Source of the DNA: Paenibacillus sp. LHD-117
GTDB lineage: Bacteria; Bacillota; Bacilli; Paenibacillales; Paenibacillaceae
Reading direction: 5' to 3'
Length of the DNA: 64,000 bases
Assembly (NCBI RefSeq): GCF_030929555.1
Contig: NZ_JAVFVT010000006.1
Span: 124,001 to 188,000, forward strand
Shown in pieces: positions 43,172 to 51,760 of this stretch (its first letter is position 1; each line of letters begins with the position of its first letter). The translations under genes were made by a program, and so were the position numbers. The notes under the pieces are model-generated. The model made no database searches and was not told the DNA's origin. It was given only the letters and a program-made list of their open reading frames with translations.

Positions 43172-46100
43172 GCCAACTTAAGTGTCACTACCTCGAACGG
43201 CAGCAGCGTGAGCGATAACGCTCCGTCCGTCAGCGCGAGCTTCTCGGACGGCTGCTCCAGCAGATCGGTCAGCCAAGCGTCGGTAACCGGAACCCCGATG
43301 TTCAGCGTTGTCCTCGCACGTGTACCCGACGTCTCGTACAGCCTTACGATCAGCTCTTCGCCGTCCTCGGCACGCTTGACCGCCTCGATCATGACGTTCG
43401 GATGGTCCGCGCGGAGGAAGCTTGCCGACGCAGGCAGCGAACCGCCATGCTCGGCCGGTTCGGCGGCGACCGTCCGCAGCGGCACATTCAGCTCATAGCC
43501 GCGTTTGTACACTTGCGCCTGTACGTGATCCCCTTCATGCGGATAAAGCGAATACGTAAACCGGTGCGTCGCGATATCCGCCTCCGGATCGGGATAGGTC
43601 GCTCCGCGCAATAAATTGAGATCCAGGACGTTCTCGCACACGCGATGGCCGTACTTGCTGTCGTTCAGCAGTGCGACGCCGTAATCCGGCTCGGAGAGAT
43701 CGATCCAATGATGCGCGCAGATCTCGTCTTTGGCGAAATCCCAGCTCGTATTCCGGTGCGTCGGCCGTTTCACGTAACCGAATTGGATCTCGCAGCTTGC
43801 CGCGTCGGAGCGAACGGCGACCGGGAACGATGTCCGCAGCATGCGGCCGGATTCCCGCCAGTCGGCTTCAGTCTCGAAGTCGATTCGTCTGCTGCCCATG
43901 GTCAGGATGACCTTCTGGGTAATTACGGATTGCCCGAACTCGTAACGAAGCAGCATCCCCGCCGTAGGCCCGTCCGCGAAAGGCTCCATCGCCAGCAGCG
44001 TCGGCGGCGCGCCCCCGCCATCCCGGTAATCATGGCGGAAATCCCAGGCGTCGCCATCGTCCTCGTAGACCGCCAGCGCATTAGCTTCGCCGCTAGCCAC
44101 GACTTCGCGACCGGCTGCCTTATCGACGATCGAACGGATCGCGCCGTTCTCGCCGAACGCCACCCGGAGCAGCTCGTTCTCGACGATCCGCTCCGCGGCC
44201 CCGAGCATCGGTATCAATCGATTCGCGGCGTCCTCATGCTGTGCCAGCGCGGCCGCCGATTGTTTCTCCGCTTCTTCTTCGGGCCGATCGGCGGCAATGG
44301 CCACGTAACCCATGGCCGGCACACGCACCTTCCGCCATGATCCGTTCAGCTTCATCCACTCTTCGCGTTCCCACGGAAGCGAATTGAAGACGGCTTGCCG
44401 CTTGCCGCTACCGTCCGCATCAGGCAACCTTGCTGCAATCTCGCCGTAAGCGCCGGCGATGAGGTCTTCGACGCGAGCCAGCATGATCGCATAACGTTCC
44501 AGCGATTCGTCATAGACCCGTTTGATCGACGAACCCGGCAAGATGTCATGGAACTGATATAGCAGCGTCTCTTTCCAAATCGTCTCGAGCTCCTCCGCCG
44601 GGTATGGAGCTCCCGCGATGATGCCCGCAAGCGACGAAGCGAATTCCAGCTCCCGCAGCGCTTTCTCCATGAACCGGTTATACCGTTTGTTGCGGGCTTG
44701 GCTCGTAAGCGTCCCTTGATGTTTCTCCAAATAAAGTTCGCCCTGCCAGGTTCGGTACTTGTCCGACCCTTCGTTCAAACGTTCGAAGAAGCGGTGCGAC
44801 GACTCTTGCTCGACCGGGCTTAAGCCAAGCAAATTTGTTTCTCTGGCAAGCCGCTCCAAATGTTCTTCGCCCGGGCCGCCGCCGCCATCCCCGATTCCGA
44901 ACAACATCAGGCATCTGTCGGACACGTTTTTGTCCAGGTAGTTATGTTCCGCCTTCGCGATGGACCGCGGCGCGGCCGGGCTGTTGTACGTATCTTCAGG
45001 AGGCATATGCGTCAATACCTTGGATCCGTCGATGCCTTCCCAGTGGAACGTATGGTGCGGATGTTGGTTATACTCGCTCCAAGAAAGCTTCTGGGTCATC
45101 ATGTAATCGACGCCGGATTTTCTGAGCAGCTGCGGCAGGCTCGCCGTATAACCGAATACGTCGGGCATCCAAAGCGACTTCATCTCCTGCCCGAATTCCT
45201 GAAGGAAATACCGTTTCCCGTACAGCAGCTGTCGTACCAGCGATTCGCCTCCGGGCACGTTCGTGTCGGATTCGACCCACATTGCGCCTTGAGGCTCCCA
45301 GCGCCCTTCCTTCACCCTTTTCTTGATTTTCTCGTACAGCTTCGGGTAGTGGGTCTTCATCCAGTCGTACAATTGCGGCTGGCTTGCGCCGAACACGTAA
45401 TCCGGATATCGTTCCATCATTCGGAGCGCGGTAGAAAATGTCCGGGCTCCCTTGCGGATCGTCTCCCTGATCGGCCATAACCAGGCCAGGTCGATATGCG
45501 CGTGGCCGACGGCGCTGACCGTAAGCGCGGGTGCGCCCCCCTTCTTCGCCAACTGAACCTCGAGCAAGGCGCGCGCTTTCGCCGCTTCCTCTTCCGTGAA
45601 TTCCCTCAGCAGGAACGACGCCTCGTAAAGCGCTTGCAAAATTTGCGCCCTGCGCGCCGAGCTTTCCGGCAGCTGCTCGGCGGTTTCGAGCAGCACCTCG
45701 GCGTCGTAATACAGCTGCCTGATCTCCTCGCGGCAGACGGCGATGGTCGCTTCCTTCAACGTACCGCTCCGGAACCTGCCGAACAGATCGTTGCAGCCTG
45801 CATCGCCCCACAGATCGATAAGTTCGGTTCCTTCCGAAACTTCCGTTATGTGCACGACGCGTTTGCCCGGCTTGCCAAGCGAATAATCGAATTCGGAATT
45901 AATGTTGGTCAGGCCCTGAACGGGAGTGCCTTCCTCGTCGACTAGACATAACTCGCCGTTCACGTCGATCAACAGCACAACCTTGTTTCCCTTGGCGCTA
46001 TCCGGCACTTTGCCGGAAAAGTGGAACCAGGCGCAGTCCCATAACTGTCCCCAGCGATCTCCCTCCGACAGTCGCTCAAGCTTGCGTCCGTTCGTCCTCT

Positions 46101-46230
46101 CCTCGTACGGAACAGGCTCCGGCGTTACCCAGGCGGTCACGCTCAGGTCGGCTGCCTTTTCATAGATGTTTTCGCTTATTTTCTCCAGCCATCTTCTTCC
46201 ATGGTCCGGTTTCAACGATTCGTAGGGCAA
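43159..46230 (-). CDS. Alpha-mannosidase, glycoside hydrolase family 38
   Basis: About 1023 residues. The N-terminal metal site has GHAHIDLAWLWPIRET (zinc His and Asp, about 243-258), the nucleophile Asp sits in MWMPDVFGYTASLPQL (about 362-377), and the middle/C-terminal beta domains (GH38 C) follow. It hydrolyses terminal alpha-mannosides of imported oligosaccharides; no signal peptide, so cytosolic. TTG 46230 is preferred as start because AAAGGAGA lies 7 nt upstream; the longer frame to ATG 46284 has no ribosome site and would leave a ~14-nt leader. It heads the operon controlled by the palindrome-bearing promoter at 46305-46334. Confidence 0.9.
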   Translation of the reverse strand: MPYESLKPDHGRRWLEKISENIYEKAADLSVTAWVTPEPVPYEERTNGRKLERLSEGDRWGQLWDCAWFHFSGKVPDSAKGNKVVLLIDVNGELCLVDEEGTPVQGLTNINSEFDYSLGKPGKRVVHITEVSEGTELIDLWGDAGCNDLFGRFRSGTLKEATIAVCREEIRQLYYDAEVLLETAEQLPESSARRAQILQALYEASFLLREFTEEEAAKARALLEVQLAKKGGAPALTVSAVGHAHIDLAWLWPIRETIRKGARTFSTALRMMERYPDYVFGASQPQLYDWMKTHYPKLYEKIKKRVKEGRWEPQGAMWVESDTNVPGGESLVRQLLYGKRYFLQEFGQEMKSLWMPDVFGYTASLPQLLRKSGVDYMMTQKLSWSEYNQHPHHTFHWEGIDGSKVLTHMPPEDTYNSPAAPRSIAKAEHNYLDKNVSDRCLMLFGIGDGGGGPGEEHLERLARETNLLGLSPVEQESSHRFFERLNEGSDKYRTWQGELYLEKHQGTLTSQARNKRYNRFMEKALRELEFASSLAGIIAGAPYPAEELETIWKETLLYQFHDILPGSSIKRVYDESLERYAIMLARVEDLIAGAYGEIAARLPDADGSGKRQAVFNSLPWEREEWMKLNGSWRKVRVPAMGYVAIAADRPEEEAEKQSAAALAQHEDAANRLIPMLGAAERIVENELLRVAFGENGAIRSIVDKAAGREVVASGEANALAVYEDDGDAWDFRHDYRDGGGAPPTLLAMEPFADGPTAGMLLRYEFGQSVITQKVILTMGSRRIDFETEADWRESGRMLRTSFPVAVRSDAASCEIQFGYVKRPTHRNTSWDFAKDEICAHHWIDLSEPDYGVALLNDSKYGHRVCENVLDLNLLRGATYPDPEADIATHRFTYSLYPHEGDHVQAQVYKRGYELNVPLRTVAAEPAEHGGSLPASASFLRADHPNVMIEAVKRAEDGEELIVRLYETSGTRARTTLNIGVPVTDAWLTDLLEQPSEKLALTDGALSLTLLPFEVVTLKLALRS

Positions 46231-46304
46231 ACCATCATCTCCTTTGCGAGCTGCGATCGGAACCGCGAAACGAATAGGTTCCATTTGGTACTCTTGTTAA
46301 TATG

Positions 46305-46334
46305 AGTATAGTATATACATTGAATATATTCAAT
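46305..46334 (-). promoter_or_regulatory. Alpha-mannosidase operon promoter with palindromic operator
   Basis: On the minus strand, TTGAAT (-35, 46328-46333), 17 bp, TATACT (-10, 46305-46310). The -35 lies in the perfect 16-bp palindrome ATTGAATATATTCAAT (46319-46334). A repressor bound there would block the promoter; the adjacent GntR/LacI-type regulator is the obvious candidate. Confidence 0.72.
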
Positions 46335-46342
46335 ATATAAAT

Positions 46343-46382
46343 AAAAAAAAGATCTTCTCCCGTTGATGGAGAAGATCTTTTT
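46343..46382 (-). terminator. Terminator after the GntR/LacI-type regulator gene
   Basis: AAAAAGATCTTCTCC and GGAGAAGATCTTTTT form a 15-bp stem; on the minus strand a run of eight T follows. It separates the regulator gene from the alpha-mannosidase promoter. Confidence 0.93.
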
Positions 46383-46408
46383 GGTCCGTTCATGGTGAAG
46401 ATGGCAGT

Positions 46409-47578
46409 TTACCGCAGGGGCACCGCGCTTGTCGTCTGGCCGATGACGAGCTCCGGCTTTAGCTTCGTCTTGTTATAGTCACCTGAGTGCCCTTTGCTTA
46501 TCACGTTCAGCAGCAAATCCGCGGCGCGGTAACCCATCTCGTATTCGAACTGCTTCACATGCGTGAAAATGCTGAATTCCTCCACGATCGAAGTCGGATC
46601 GTCGAAGCTAATGATCGACAGATCCTCGGGAACGCGCAGTCCCGCTTGGCGCGCCATCTGGTAGATTTGTACGGCCAGCCTACCGTTTAGCGTAATATAC
46701 GCCGTCGCCATCCGATTGCGGATATAGCGGAACAACGGATGGCTCTCCGCATCCTTCAGGCTTTTCACATGGAAGCCGGTAATCATATGCGCCGGATTGA
46801 TCAGCGCGCCTTTGTTCATCAGGCTGTTCATGTAACCTTCGATCCGCTCCTGCACGGTTACGGTCTGCAGCGGCGAATCGGAACAAATGGCGATTTCGCG
46901 ATGACCCAGCTCCCATAGGTGGTCGACGGCGAGACTAATGCCGAGCTTTCCGTCGGCGGCGATGTAATGCGTGTCTACGCCGGGCAAATACCGGTCGATG
47001 AGTACGAACGGGAATCCCGAGAACTTCATACTCAGAAGCTCCTCGTTATACTTCTCCTCGTCCACGGGAAACACGAGCAGCCCCTCCGCGCCGATGTCGA
47101 TCAGCGTCTTGATCGCTTCCTTCTCCCGTTCGATCTGGCTCATGGACAGTAAAATCATGCTGCGGTAACCGTTCGCGACGAGCGCCTGCTGCATGCCTTC
47201 GATGATGCGAATCGCAAAATAATCGTCGATGGACGGCATGACGATTCCGATGATTCCGGTGCGTACGGAAGGAGCCGCGTTCTGCCGTTCCTCGGCCGCG
47301 GGCTGGGCCGGAACCGCCTTCGGCTGCGGATCGGGGGCTTCATTCGGCTCGCTGCCGGTGACGAAGCTGCCCTTCCCGGGCACGCGCGTGATGACGTTCT
47401 CGTTGGCAAGCCCCGTCATGGCGTTGACGACCGTAATCTTGCTGACGTTAAATCGCGACATCAATTCCTTCTCGGTCGGTATCCGGTCGCCCGGCTTCAG
47501 TCCGTCCGTCTCGATCAGCTCGCGGACATAGTCTTGAATTTTCTGGTATAACGGGGTTCGGAAAGTAGAATTCATCAC
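46409..47578 (-). CDS. GntR-type transcriptional regulator with LacI-like sugar-binding domain
   Basis: 389 residues. An N-terminal GntR winged helix (LYQKIQDYVRELIETDGLKP then GDRIPTEKELMSRFNVSKITVVNAM, about 9-60) is joined by a Pro/Ala-rich linker (about 82-104) to a periplasmic-binding-protein-like domain (IGIVMPSIDDYFAIRIIEGM to the end). This AraR-type layout is typical of repressors released by a sugar. It lies just upstream of the alpha-mannosidase operon and probably controls it. The start may be ATG 47575 or GTG 47578. Its own promoter (47613-47641) carries an AT-rich palindrome. Confidence 0.9.
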   Translation of the reverse strand: MMNSTFRTPLYQKIQDYVRELIETDGLKPGDRIPTEKELMSRFNVSKITVVNAMTGLANENVITRVPGKGSFVTGSEPNEAPDPQPKAVPAQPAAEERQNAAPSVRTGIIGIVMPSIDDYFAIRIIEGMQQALVANGYRSMILLSMSQIEREKEAIKTLIDIGAEGLLVFPVDEEKYNEELLSMKFSGFPFVLIDRYLPGVDTHYIAADGKLGISLAVDHLWELGHREIAICSDSPLQTVTVQERIEGYMNSLMNKGALINPAHMITGFHVKSLKDAESHPLFRYIRNRMATAYITLNGRLAVQIYQMARQAGLRVPEDLSIISFDDPTSIVEEFSIFTHVKQFEYEMGYRAADLLLNVISKGHSGDYNKTKLKPELVIGQTTSAVPLR

Positions 47579-47834
47579 AAATCACCATGCTTTTGTTTGA
47601 TATTTATTATATATAATATAACGACTCCCTCCATTTCGCAATGGCTCCCCGTTTGTCGAATAATCGCAACATCGTACTTCCTAACGTATAATAAATGGAA
47701 CATTCGGCCCCTGTTCCCGTAACCGATCGGTACGTTGGGCGGAGAATAAATTCGATGCGTGTGCATATCGTCTATGTATAATATATATAATCATGCGACG
47801 AAAAACATTCTTGAATCCGCTTCGCCAACGACGG
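47579..47834 (-). promoter_or_regulatory. Upstream region of the GntR/LacI-type regulator gene
   Basis: TTGCGA (-35, 47636-47641), 17 bp, TATTAT (-10, 47613-47618) read on the minus strand, about 35 bp before the gene. The -10 overlaps the perfect palindrome ATTATATATAAT (47606-47617), which shares an ATT...ATATA...AAT pattern with the mannosidase operator and may be for autoregulation. The remaining ~200 bp hold no gene. Confidence 0.55.
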
Positions 47835-47882
47835 AAAAAAAGCCGCCTAATCCGTTTGCATGGCAAACTTCTTAGCGGCCTT
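47835..47882 (-). terminator. Terminator after the ABC exporter operon
   Basis: GCCGC-C-TAA and TTA-GCGGC form a stem with one bulge around an inner GTTTGC/GCAAAC hairpin; on the minus strand seven T follow. It lies 25 bp after the permease stop (47907). Confidence 0.8.
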
Positions 47883-47906
47883 AGCAGGTTTTAATTGATT
47901 CGATCG

Positions 47907-48674
47907 TCACAGCTTGATCTTCCGATTGATCATATACCGAATGCCATACAACTGCGCGACGACGACGCCAACCTCCATCAGGAACGAGACGAGTCCGATT
48001 CCTTGGAATCCCGTCATTCTTAACGCCAGATTATCGTCCGACCCATCCGTCATGCTGACGCCGGTTATTCCGAGCGGAATATCTCCACTCAGCGAACTCG
48101 GAACGATTAACGAATCCAGCCAAGTAATAACGAACATCAGCACGATAAACGCAGCAATCCCGAGCCAAGTACCCGCCTTGCCCTCGAACGTCTTTGCAAA
48201 CGTAATACAGAAGAACACATATACGGCGGATACGATCGTGATCCATGCAACTCCGATACTAACAGCGAAGGCAGCTGGCGCCGTAATCTGCTCCCTTAGC
48301 GCCGACATGATCGTTTCGTCCAATCCGAACCACGTGACGTACACGTACTCGTGCAGAAGGAACAGGAGAAATATGAATGCCGAGCAGGCAAGAAGCAACA
48401 GGATTGGCGAAGCAACGGCGTACAGGGAAGGGAGCGGCAGCAGTCTGCGGCTGTACGCCTTCAGGTTGGCGTTATACGTCTGGCACACCATCAGAAAGGA
48501 TAAGAAACCCGCGAACCCATAGATCACAGTGGATAAAATATAAGCCGTTAACGGCTTCCAATGTTGAAGCTCCCCGATCATCGTCACGACCGCCTGCGCC
48601 AGCACGAGGATGACCGTAGCCGCGATCAACGTATTCGAGTTGCGTTTCCAATCGTATTTGAGCAGCCTGATCAT
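47907..48674 (-). CDS. ABC-2 type exporter permease
   Basis: 255 residues with six hydrophobic helices (for example NTLIAATVILVLAQAVVTMIG and SPILLLLACSAFIFLLFLL) and no other domain, the usual layout of an ABC-2 exporter membrane subunit. It overlaps the ATPase gene (ATGA at 48671-48674), so it is the partner of that ATPase. It is the last gene in a five-gene unit with a GntR regulator. The exported substrate is unknown; in B. subtilis similar ytr genes respond to cell-wall antibiotics. Confidence 0.83.
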   Translation of the reverse strand: MIRLLKYDWKRNSNTLIAATVILVLAQAVVTMIGELQHWKPLTAYILSTVIYGFAGFLSFLMVCQTYNANLKAYSRRLLPLPSLYAVASPILLLLACSAFIFLLFLLHEYVYVTWFGLDETIMSALREQITAPAAFAVSIGVAWITIVSAVYVFFCITFAKTFEGKAGTWLGIAAFIVLMFVITWLDSLIVPSSLSGDIPLGITGVSMTDGSDDNLALRMTGFQGIGLVSFLMEVGVVVAQLYGIRYMINRKIKL

Positions 48675-49369
48675 TCCGCGTACACCTCTTTGAACATTTC
48701 ATCTACGCCTTTCCCGTGTTTCATCCGAATGTCATCGACTTGCTCATGCAAGACCACAGTCCCGTCTTTGATGAAGACGACCTCGTCGAAAATCCGTTCG
48801 ATGTCGCGGACGAGATGCGTCGATATGATAAGGGAGCTTTCCTCATGATAATATTGTACGATCGCATCCAAAATTTTCTCGCGCGCGACGGGATCGACGC
48901 CTCCGATCGGCTCGTCGAGCAAATACAGCTTCGCGTTCCGCGACAGCGTAAGCGTCAATTGCAGTCTTTCATTCATCCCTTTGGAGAGCGAAACGATTTT
49001 GTCTCCGGGGCTAAGCTGCATGAAGGACAACATGTCGCGCGCTTTCGATTCGTCGAAGTCCGGATAGAAGTCGCGGCTGAACGCAACCGCGTCTCGTACC
49101 TTCATCCAACTTTCCGTTAGGGGCTGATCGGGCATGAATGCCGTGTAAGCCTTAGAATACACGCCAACCGGAAGGCCGCAAACGGACAGCGAGCCCGAAG
49201 TTGGCCTGAGCAAGCCGGCAGCCAGCTTCATGAGCGTCGTTTTGCCGCTGCCGTTGCTGCCGAGCAGACCGATGATTTTGCCGGGACCGACTTCGAACGA
49301 AACGCTGGAGAGCGCGCTTCTCGCACCGTATCGTTTGGTGACGTTATCCAACTTTAAAACGGGTTCCAT
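48671..49369 (-). CDS. ABC exporter ATP-binding protein
   Basis: 232 residues from ATG 49369, chosen because AAAGGAGAG lies 11 nt upstream and the frame before it runs into the GntR gene. Walker A is GLLGSNGSGKTTLMKLAAG (about 36-54), the signature is SLSKGMNERLQLTLTLSR (SKGM in place of SGGQ), and Walker B is LYLLDEPIGGVDPVA. The altered signature is common in YtrB/BcrA-type exporters. It pairs with the permease at 47907. Confidence 0.9.
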   Translation of the reverse strand: MEPVLKLDNVTKRYGARSALSSVSFEVGPGKIIGLLGSNGSGKTTLMKLAAGLLRPTSGSLSVCGLPVGVYSKAYTAFMPDQPLTESWMKVRDAVAFSRDFYPDFDESKARDMLSFMQLSPGDKIVSLSKGMNERLQLTLTLSRNAKLYLLDEPIGGVDPVAREKILDAIVQYYHEESSLIISTHLVRDIERIFDEVVFIKDGTVVLHEQVDDIRMKHGKGVDEMFKEVYAE

Positions 49370-49376
49370 GGTTTGG

Positions 49377-49760
49377 CTAGCTCTCCTTTCGATCCGAATG
49401 AACATTCACCGTATCCTTCACGAGCGCGAGAATGTCGTCATCCCCGAAGCCCAGCTCCTTCATGCCCAGGACGAACCGATCAAGCAGCTCGCCCGCCATC
49501 TCTTTTTTTATTCGCATAATGGTCGACTCCTCGCTTGTTACATAACGCCCCATGCCTCGGCGCGTCTCCACGATGCCTTCGCGTTCCAGCTCCTGGAACG
49601 TACGCTGAATCGTATTCGGATTAATCTGAAGCTCCGCCGCCAGGTCGCGGACGGATTCGATTTTCTCTCCGGGCCCCAGCTTGCCGGTAATAATCAACTT
49701 CTTCAGATAAGCCATGATTTGAATATAAATCGGCATGTTATTATCGAATTCGATCGTCAC
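49377..49760 (-). CDS. YtrA-family GntR regulator
   Basis: 127 residues. A GntR winged helix (PIYIQIMAYLKKLIITGKLGP, then SVRDLAAELQINPNTIQRTFQELEREGIVE, about 10-60) is followed by a short dimerisation region, as in YtrA. YtrA-type regulators repress ABC exporter operons that respond to cell-envelope stress and are encoded with them, as here. The start is GTG 49760 with AAGGAG 11 nt upstream. It sits between the two exporter pairs, a single transcription unit. Confidence 0.92.
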   Translation of the reverse strand: MTIEFDNNMPIYIQIMAYLKKLIITGKLGPGEKIESVRDLAAELQINPNTIQRTFQELEREGIVETRRGMGRYVTSEESTIMRIKKEMAGELLDRFVLGMKELGFGDDDILALVKDTVNVHSDRKES

Positions 49761-49803
49761 AGTGGGCTATGCTCCTTCTCGATGCCCGGCCGCCCGAGCG
49801 GAC

Positions 49804-50562
49804 TTACGAAACATCGCGTTTTCTGAATGTGACAAAGCTTGCAATAAGGAAAATCGCCGTGTAACCGATAAGGACGGATACCGAGAACGGAAGACTCATC
49901 CCCTCGATGAACAACTCGCTGCCAGGTTCGTATTGGGACAGGTCCGTACTCGCGAACAGCAGATATTTGGCAAATTCGTATTTGGACAGCAGAAGCGTGA
50001 CCAAGCCGCCAATCATGATGCAGAACAAGGAAATGCCGACGGTTACACCGCTCGACTTGGTCAATACATCGATCATGAACGTCAGAGATACGTAGACGAC
50101 CGTATAGATCAACAGGTAAAGCATCGATTTGCCAATTTGTCCCCAAAGCTCGGCATCCCCGCCAAATCCGTAAACGATCGTTCCCGTGATCAACACCGCT
50201 GCGGCCGTAAACACGATAAGCGAAGCCGTGAACAGCAGCGACACGATATATTTGGATGCCAGAATTTTGTTGCGGCTGTGCGCGCGAATGAGCAGCAGCT
50301 TGATCGTGCCCATCCGGTATTCCTTGGAAACCATGCTTGCCAAAGCAATAATAGCAAGCATCGGAAGCAATTGTCCAGCAGAACCCATGCTTATCGCTTC
50401 GGCCGCGAACGCCGCGCCCGAGCTGATCTCGATCTTCAGCCGGAATGCGGCGTACGCATACACCCCCGCGAATAGCGCCAAGATGGCGAATGGGACATAA
50501 ATCGATTTTTTCTTAAACAGCTTCAACCATTCGTTCGTCAACAACATTCCGAAACTACGCAA
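49804..50562 (-). CDS. ABC-2 type exporter permease, BcrB-like
   Basis: 252 residues with six membrane helices; the first follows the typical NEWLKLFKKKSIYVPFAILALFAG start of a BcrB/ABC-2 exporter subunit. TTG 50562 is preferred: GGGAGG lies about 8 nt upstream, inside the end of the ATPase gene; an ATG at 50547 is the alternative. It forms a pair with the upstream ATPase; such systems give resistance to peptide antibiotics like bacitracin in some species, but the substrate cannot be told here. Confidence 0.87.
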   Translation of the reverse strand: MRSFGMLLTNEWLKLFKKKSIYVPFAILALFAGVYAYAAFRLKIEISSGAAFAAEAISMGSAGQLLPMLAIIALASMVSKEYRMGTIKLLLIRAHSRNKILASKYIVSLLFTASLIVFTAAAVLITGTIVYGFGGDAELWGQIGKSMLYLLIYTVVYVSLTFMIDVLTKSSGVTVGISLFCIMIGGLVTLLLSKYEFAKYLLFASTDLSQYEPGSELFIEGMSLPFSVSVLIGYTAIFLIASFVTFRKRDVS

Positions 50563-51571
50563 TTCGGTTGCCTCCCGTCCATTTCATAAAGTCGTCTTCC
50601 AGCGTTGCTTTGTTTTCCTCGATGCGGTAAATGCCGATTCCGGCGTCGGTCAACCTCTTGACGATGGCCGGAATGTCTTCGCGGGCGAGCTTCACGATGA
50701 GTCTTCCCCCATCGGCGTCATTGCCCTGAAGCTCGGCTTTGCTCGACGCCGCGATATGCTGCGCCGCTTGCTCCGCATCGGTAACTTCCAGGCTGACGGA
50801 CATCTGCCTGCTTTCATCGCTGCCATCCGGCTTGATGGTCCGAACCGCTAGCAGCTTTCCCTCTTGAATGACGACAACTCTGCTGCACATCAGCTCCATC
50901 TCGGTCAGCAAGTGGCTGGATACGAGGATACCGATTCCTTCTTTCTCCGCGATCAGCTTCAAATAATCGCGCATTTCGCGAATGCCCGCGGGATCCAATC
51001 CGTTGGTAGGTTCATCCAGGATCAGCACCTTCGGCTTGTGCAGCAGCGCCTGCGCGATGCCAAGCCGCTGCCTCATGCCGAGGGAATAAGCCTTTACCTT
51101 CTTGTGAAGCGCGTCCTCCAAGCCGACGAGCGCAGACACTTCACGAATTCTAGCCTCCGAAACGCCGCCTTCCATTCGCATGAATTGTTTCAGATTGTCC
51201 ATGCCGGACATGTAAGGGTAAAATTCCGGATTCTCGATGATGGCGCCGATATGGCGGATTGCGCTCTCGAATTGTTTGCGAACGCTGCTGCCGCCGATGC
51301 GGATATCCCCCTCCGACATGCTGATCAGACCGACGATCATCCGGATCGTCGTCGTTTTGCCGGCGCCGTTCGGGCCGAGCAGACCGACGATTTCGCCGCT
51401 TCCCACTTGGAAGCTAAGGCCGTTCACCAGCGTCTTGCCGCCGATTCTCTTCGTGACGTAATCAAGCTCCAGCACGGCCGCTCCGCTCGCGGAACCGGGA
51501 AGACCGGCGGCTTGGGCGGCAGTTTGGACAGCCCGCTTCGAATTGGAATGGTTTGCTTTATTTTCAGCCAT
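50555..51571 (-). CDS. ABC exporter ATP-binding protein, BcrA-like
   Basis: 338 residues from ATG 51571 (AAGGAG 8 nt upstream; the frame to 51619 has no ribosome site). Walker A is GLLGPNGAGKTTTIRMIVG (about 69-87), the signature is YSLGMRQRLGIAQALLH and Walker B is VLILDEPTNGLDPAG. The ~35-residue N-terminal extension (KANHSNSKRAVQTAAQAAG) is Ala/Ser-rich and not part of the ABC fold. It is the first gene of the five-gene exporter unit. Confidence 0.92.
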   Translation of the reverse strand: MAENKANHSNSKRAVQTAAQAAGLPGSASGAAVLELDYVTKRIGGKTLVNGLSFQVGSGEIVGLLGPNGAGKTTTIRMIVGLISMSEGDIRIGGSSVRKQFESAIRHIGAIIENPEFYPYMSGMDNLKQFMRMEGGVSEARIREVSALVGLEDALHKKVKAYSLGMRQRLGIAQALLHKPKVLILDEPTNGLDPAGIREMRDYLKLIAEKEGIGILVSSHLLTEMELMCSRVVVIQEGKLLAVRTIKPDGSDESRQMSVSLEVTDAEQAAQHIAASSKAELQGNDADGGRLIVKLAREDIPAIVKRLTDAGIGIYRIEENKATLEDDFMKWTGGNRIA

Positions 51572-51710
51572 TTTCGTTTCTCCTTTTCCGTGTAGCAGTG
51601 TTATAGTTAAATAGTACACTAGAACTTTGACATTGTAAAGCCGTTTTTTTCAAAGGCTGATCCATCATGAAGTGAATGCCTCAGTATTGATGTTCTAACC
51701 TGCGTACAGC

Positions 51711-51748
51711 CAAAAGAAGGGTGAGCCGCGTCGCGGCTCACCCTTCTT
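51711..51748 (-). terminator. Terminator after the SLH pseudogene
   Basis: AAGAAGGGTGAGCCGCG pairs with its complement around a very small loop; on the minus strand TTTTGG follows. It lies 13 bp after the remnant's stop codon (51761). Confidence 0.8.
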
Positions 51749-51760
51749 GATTGGATTTGA

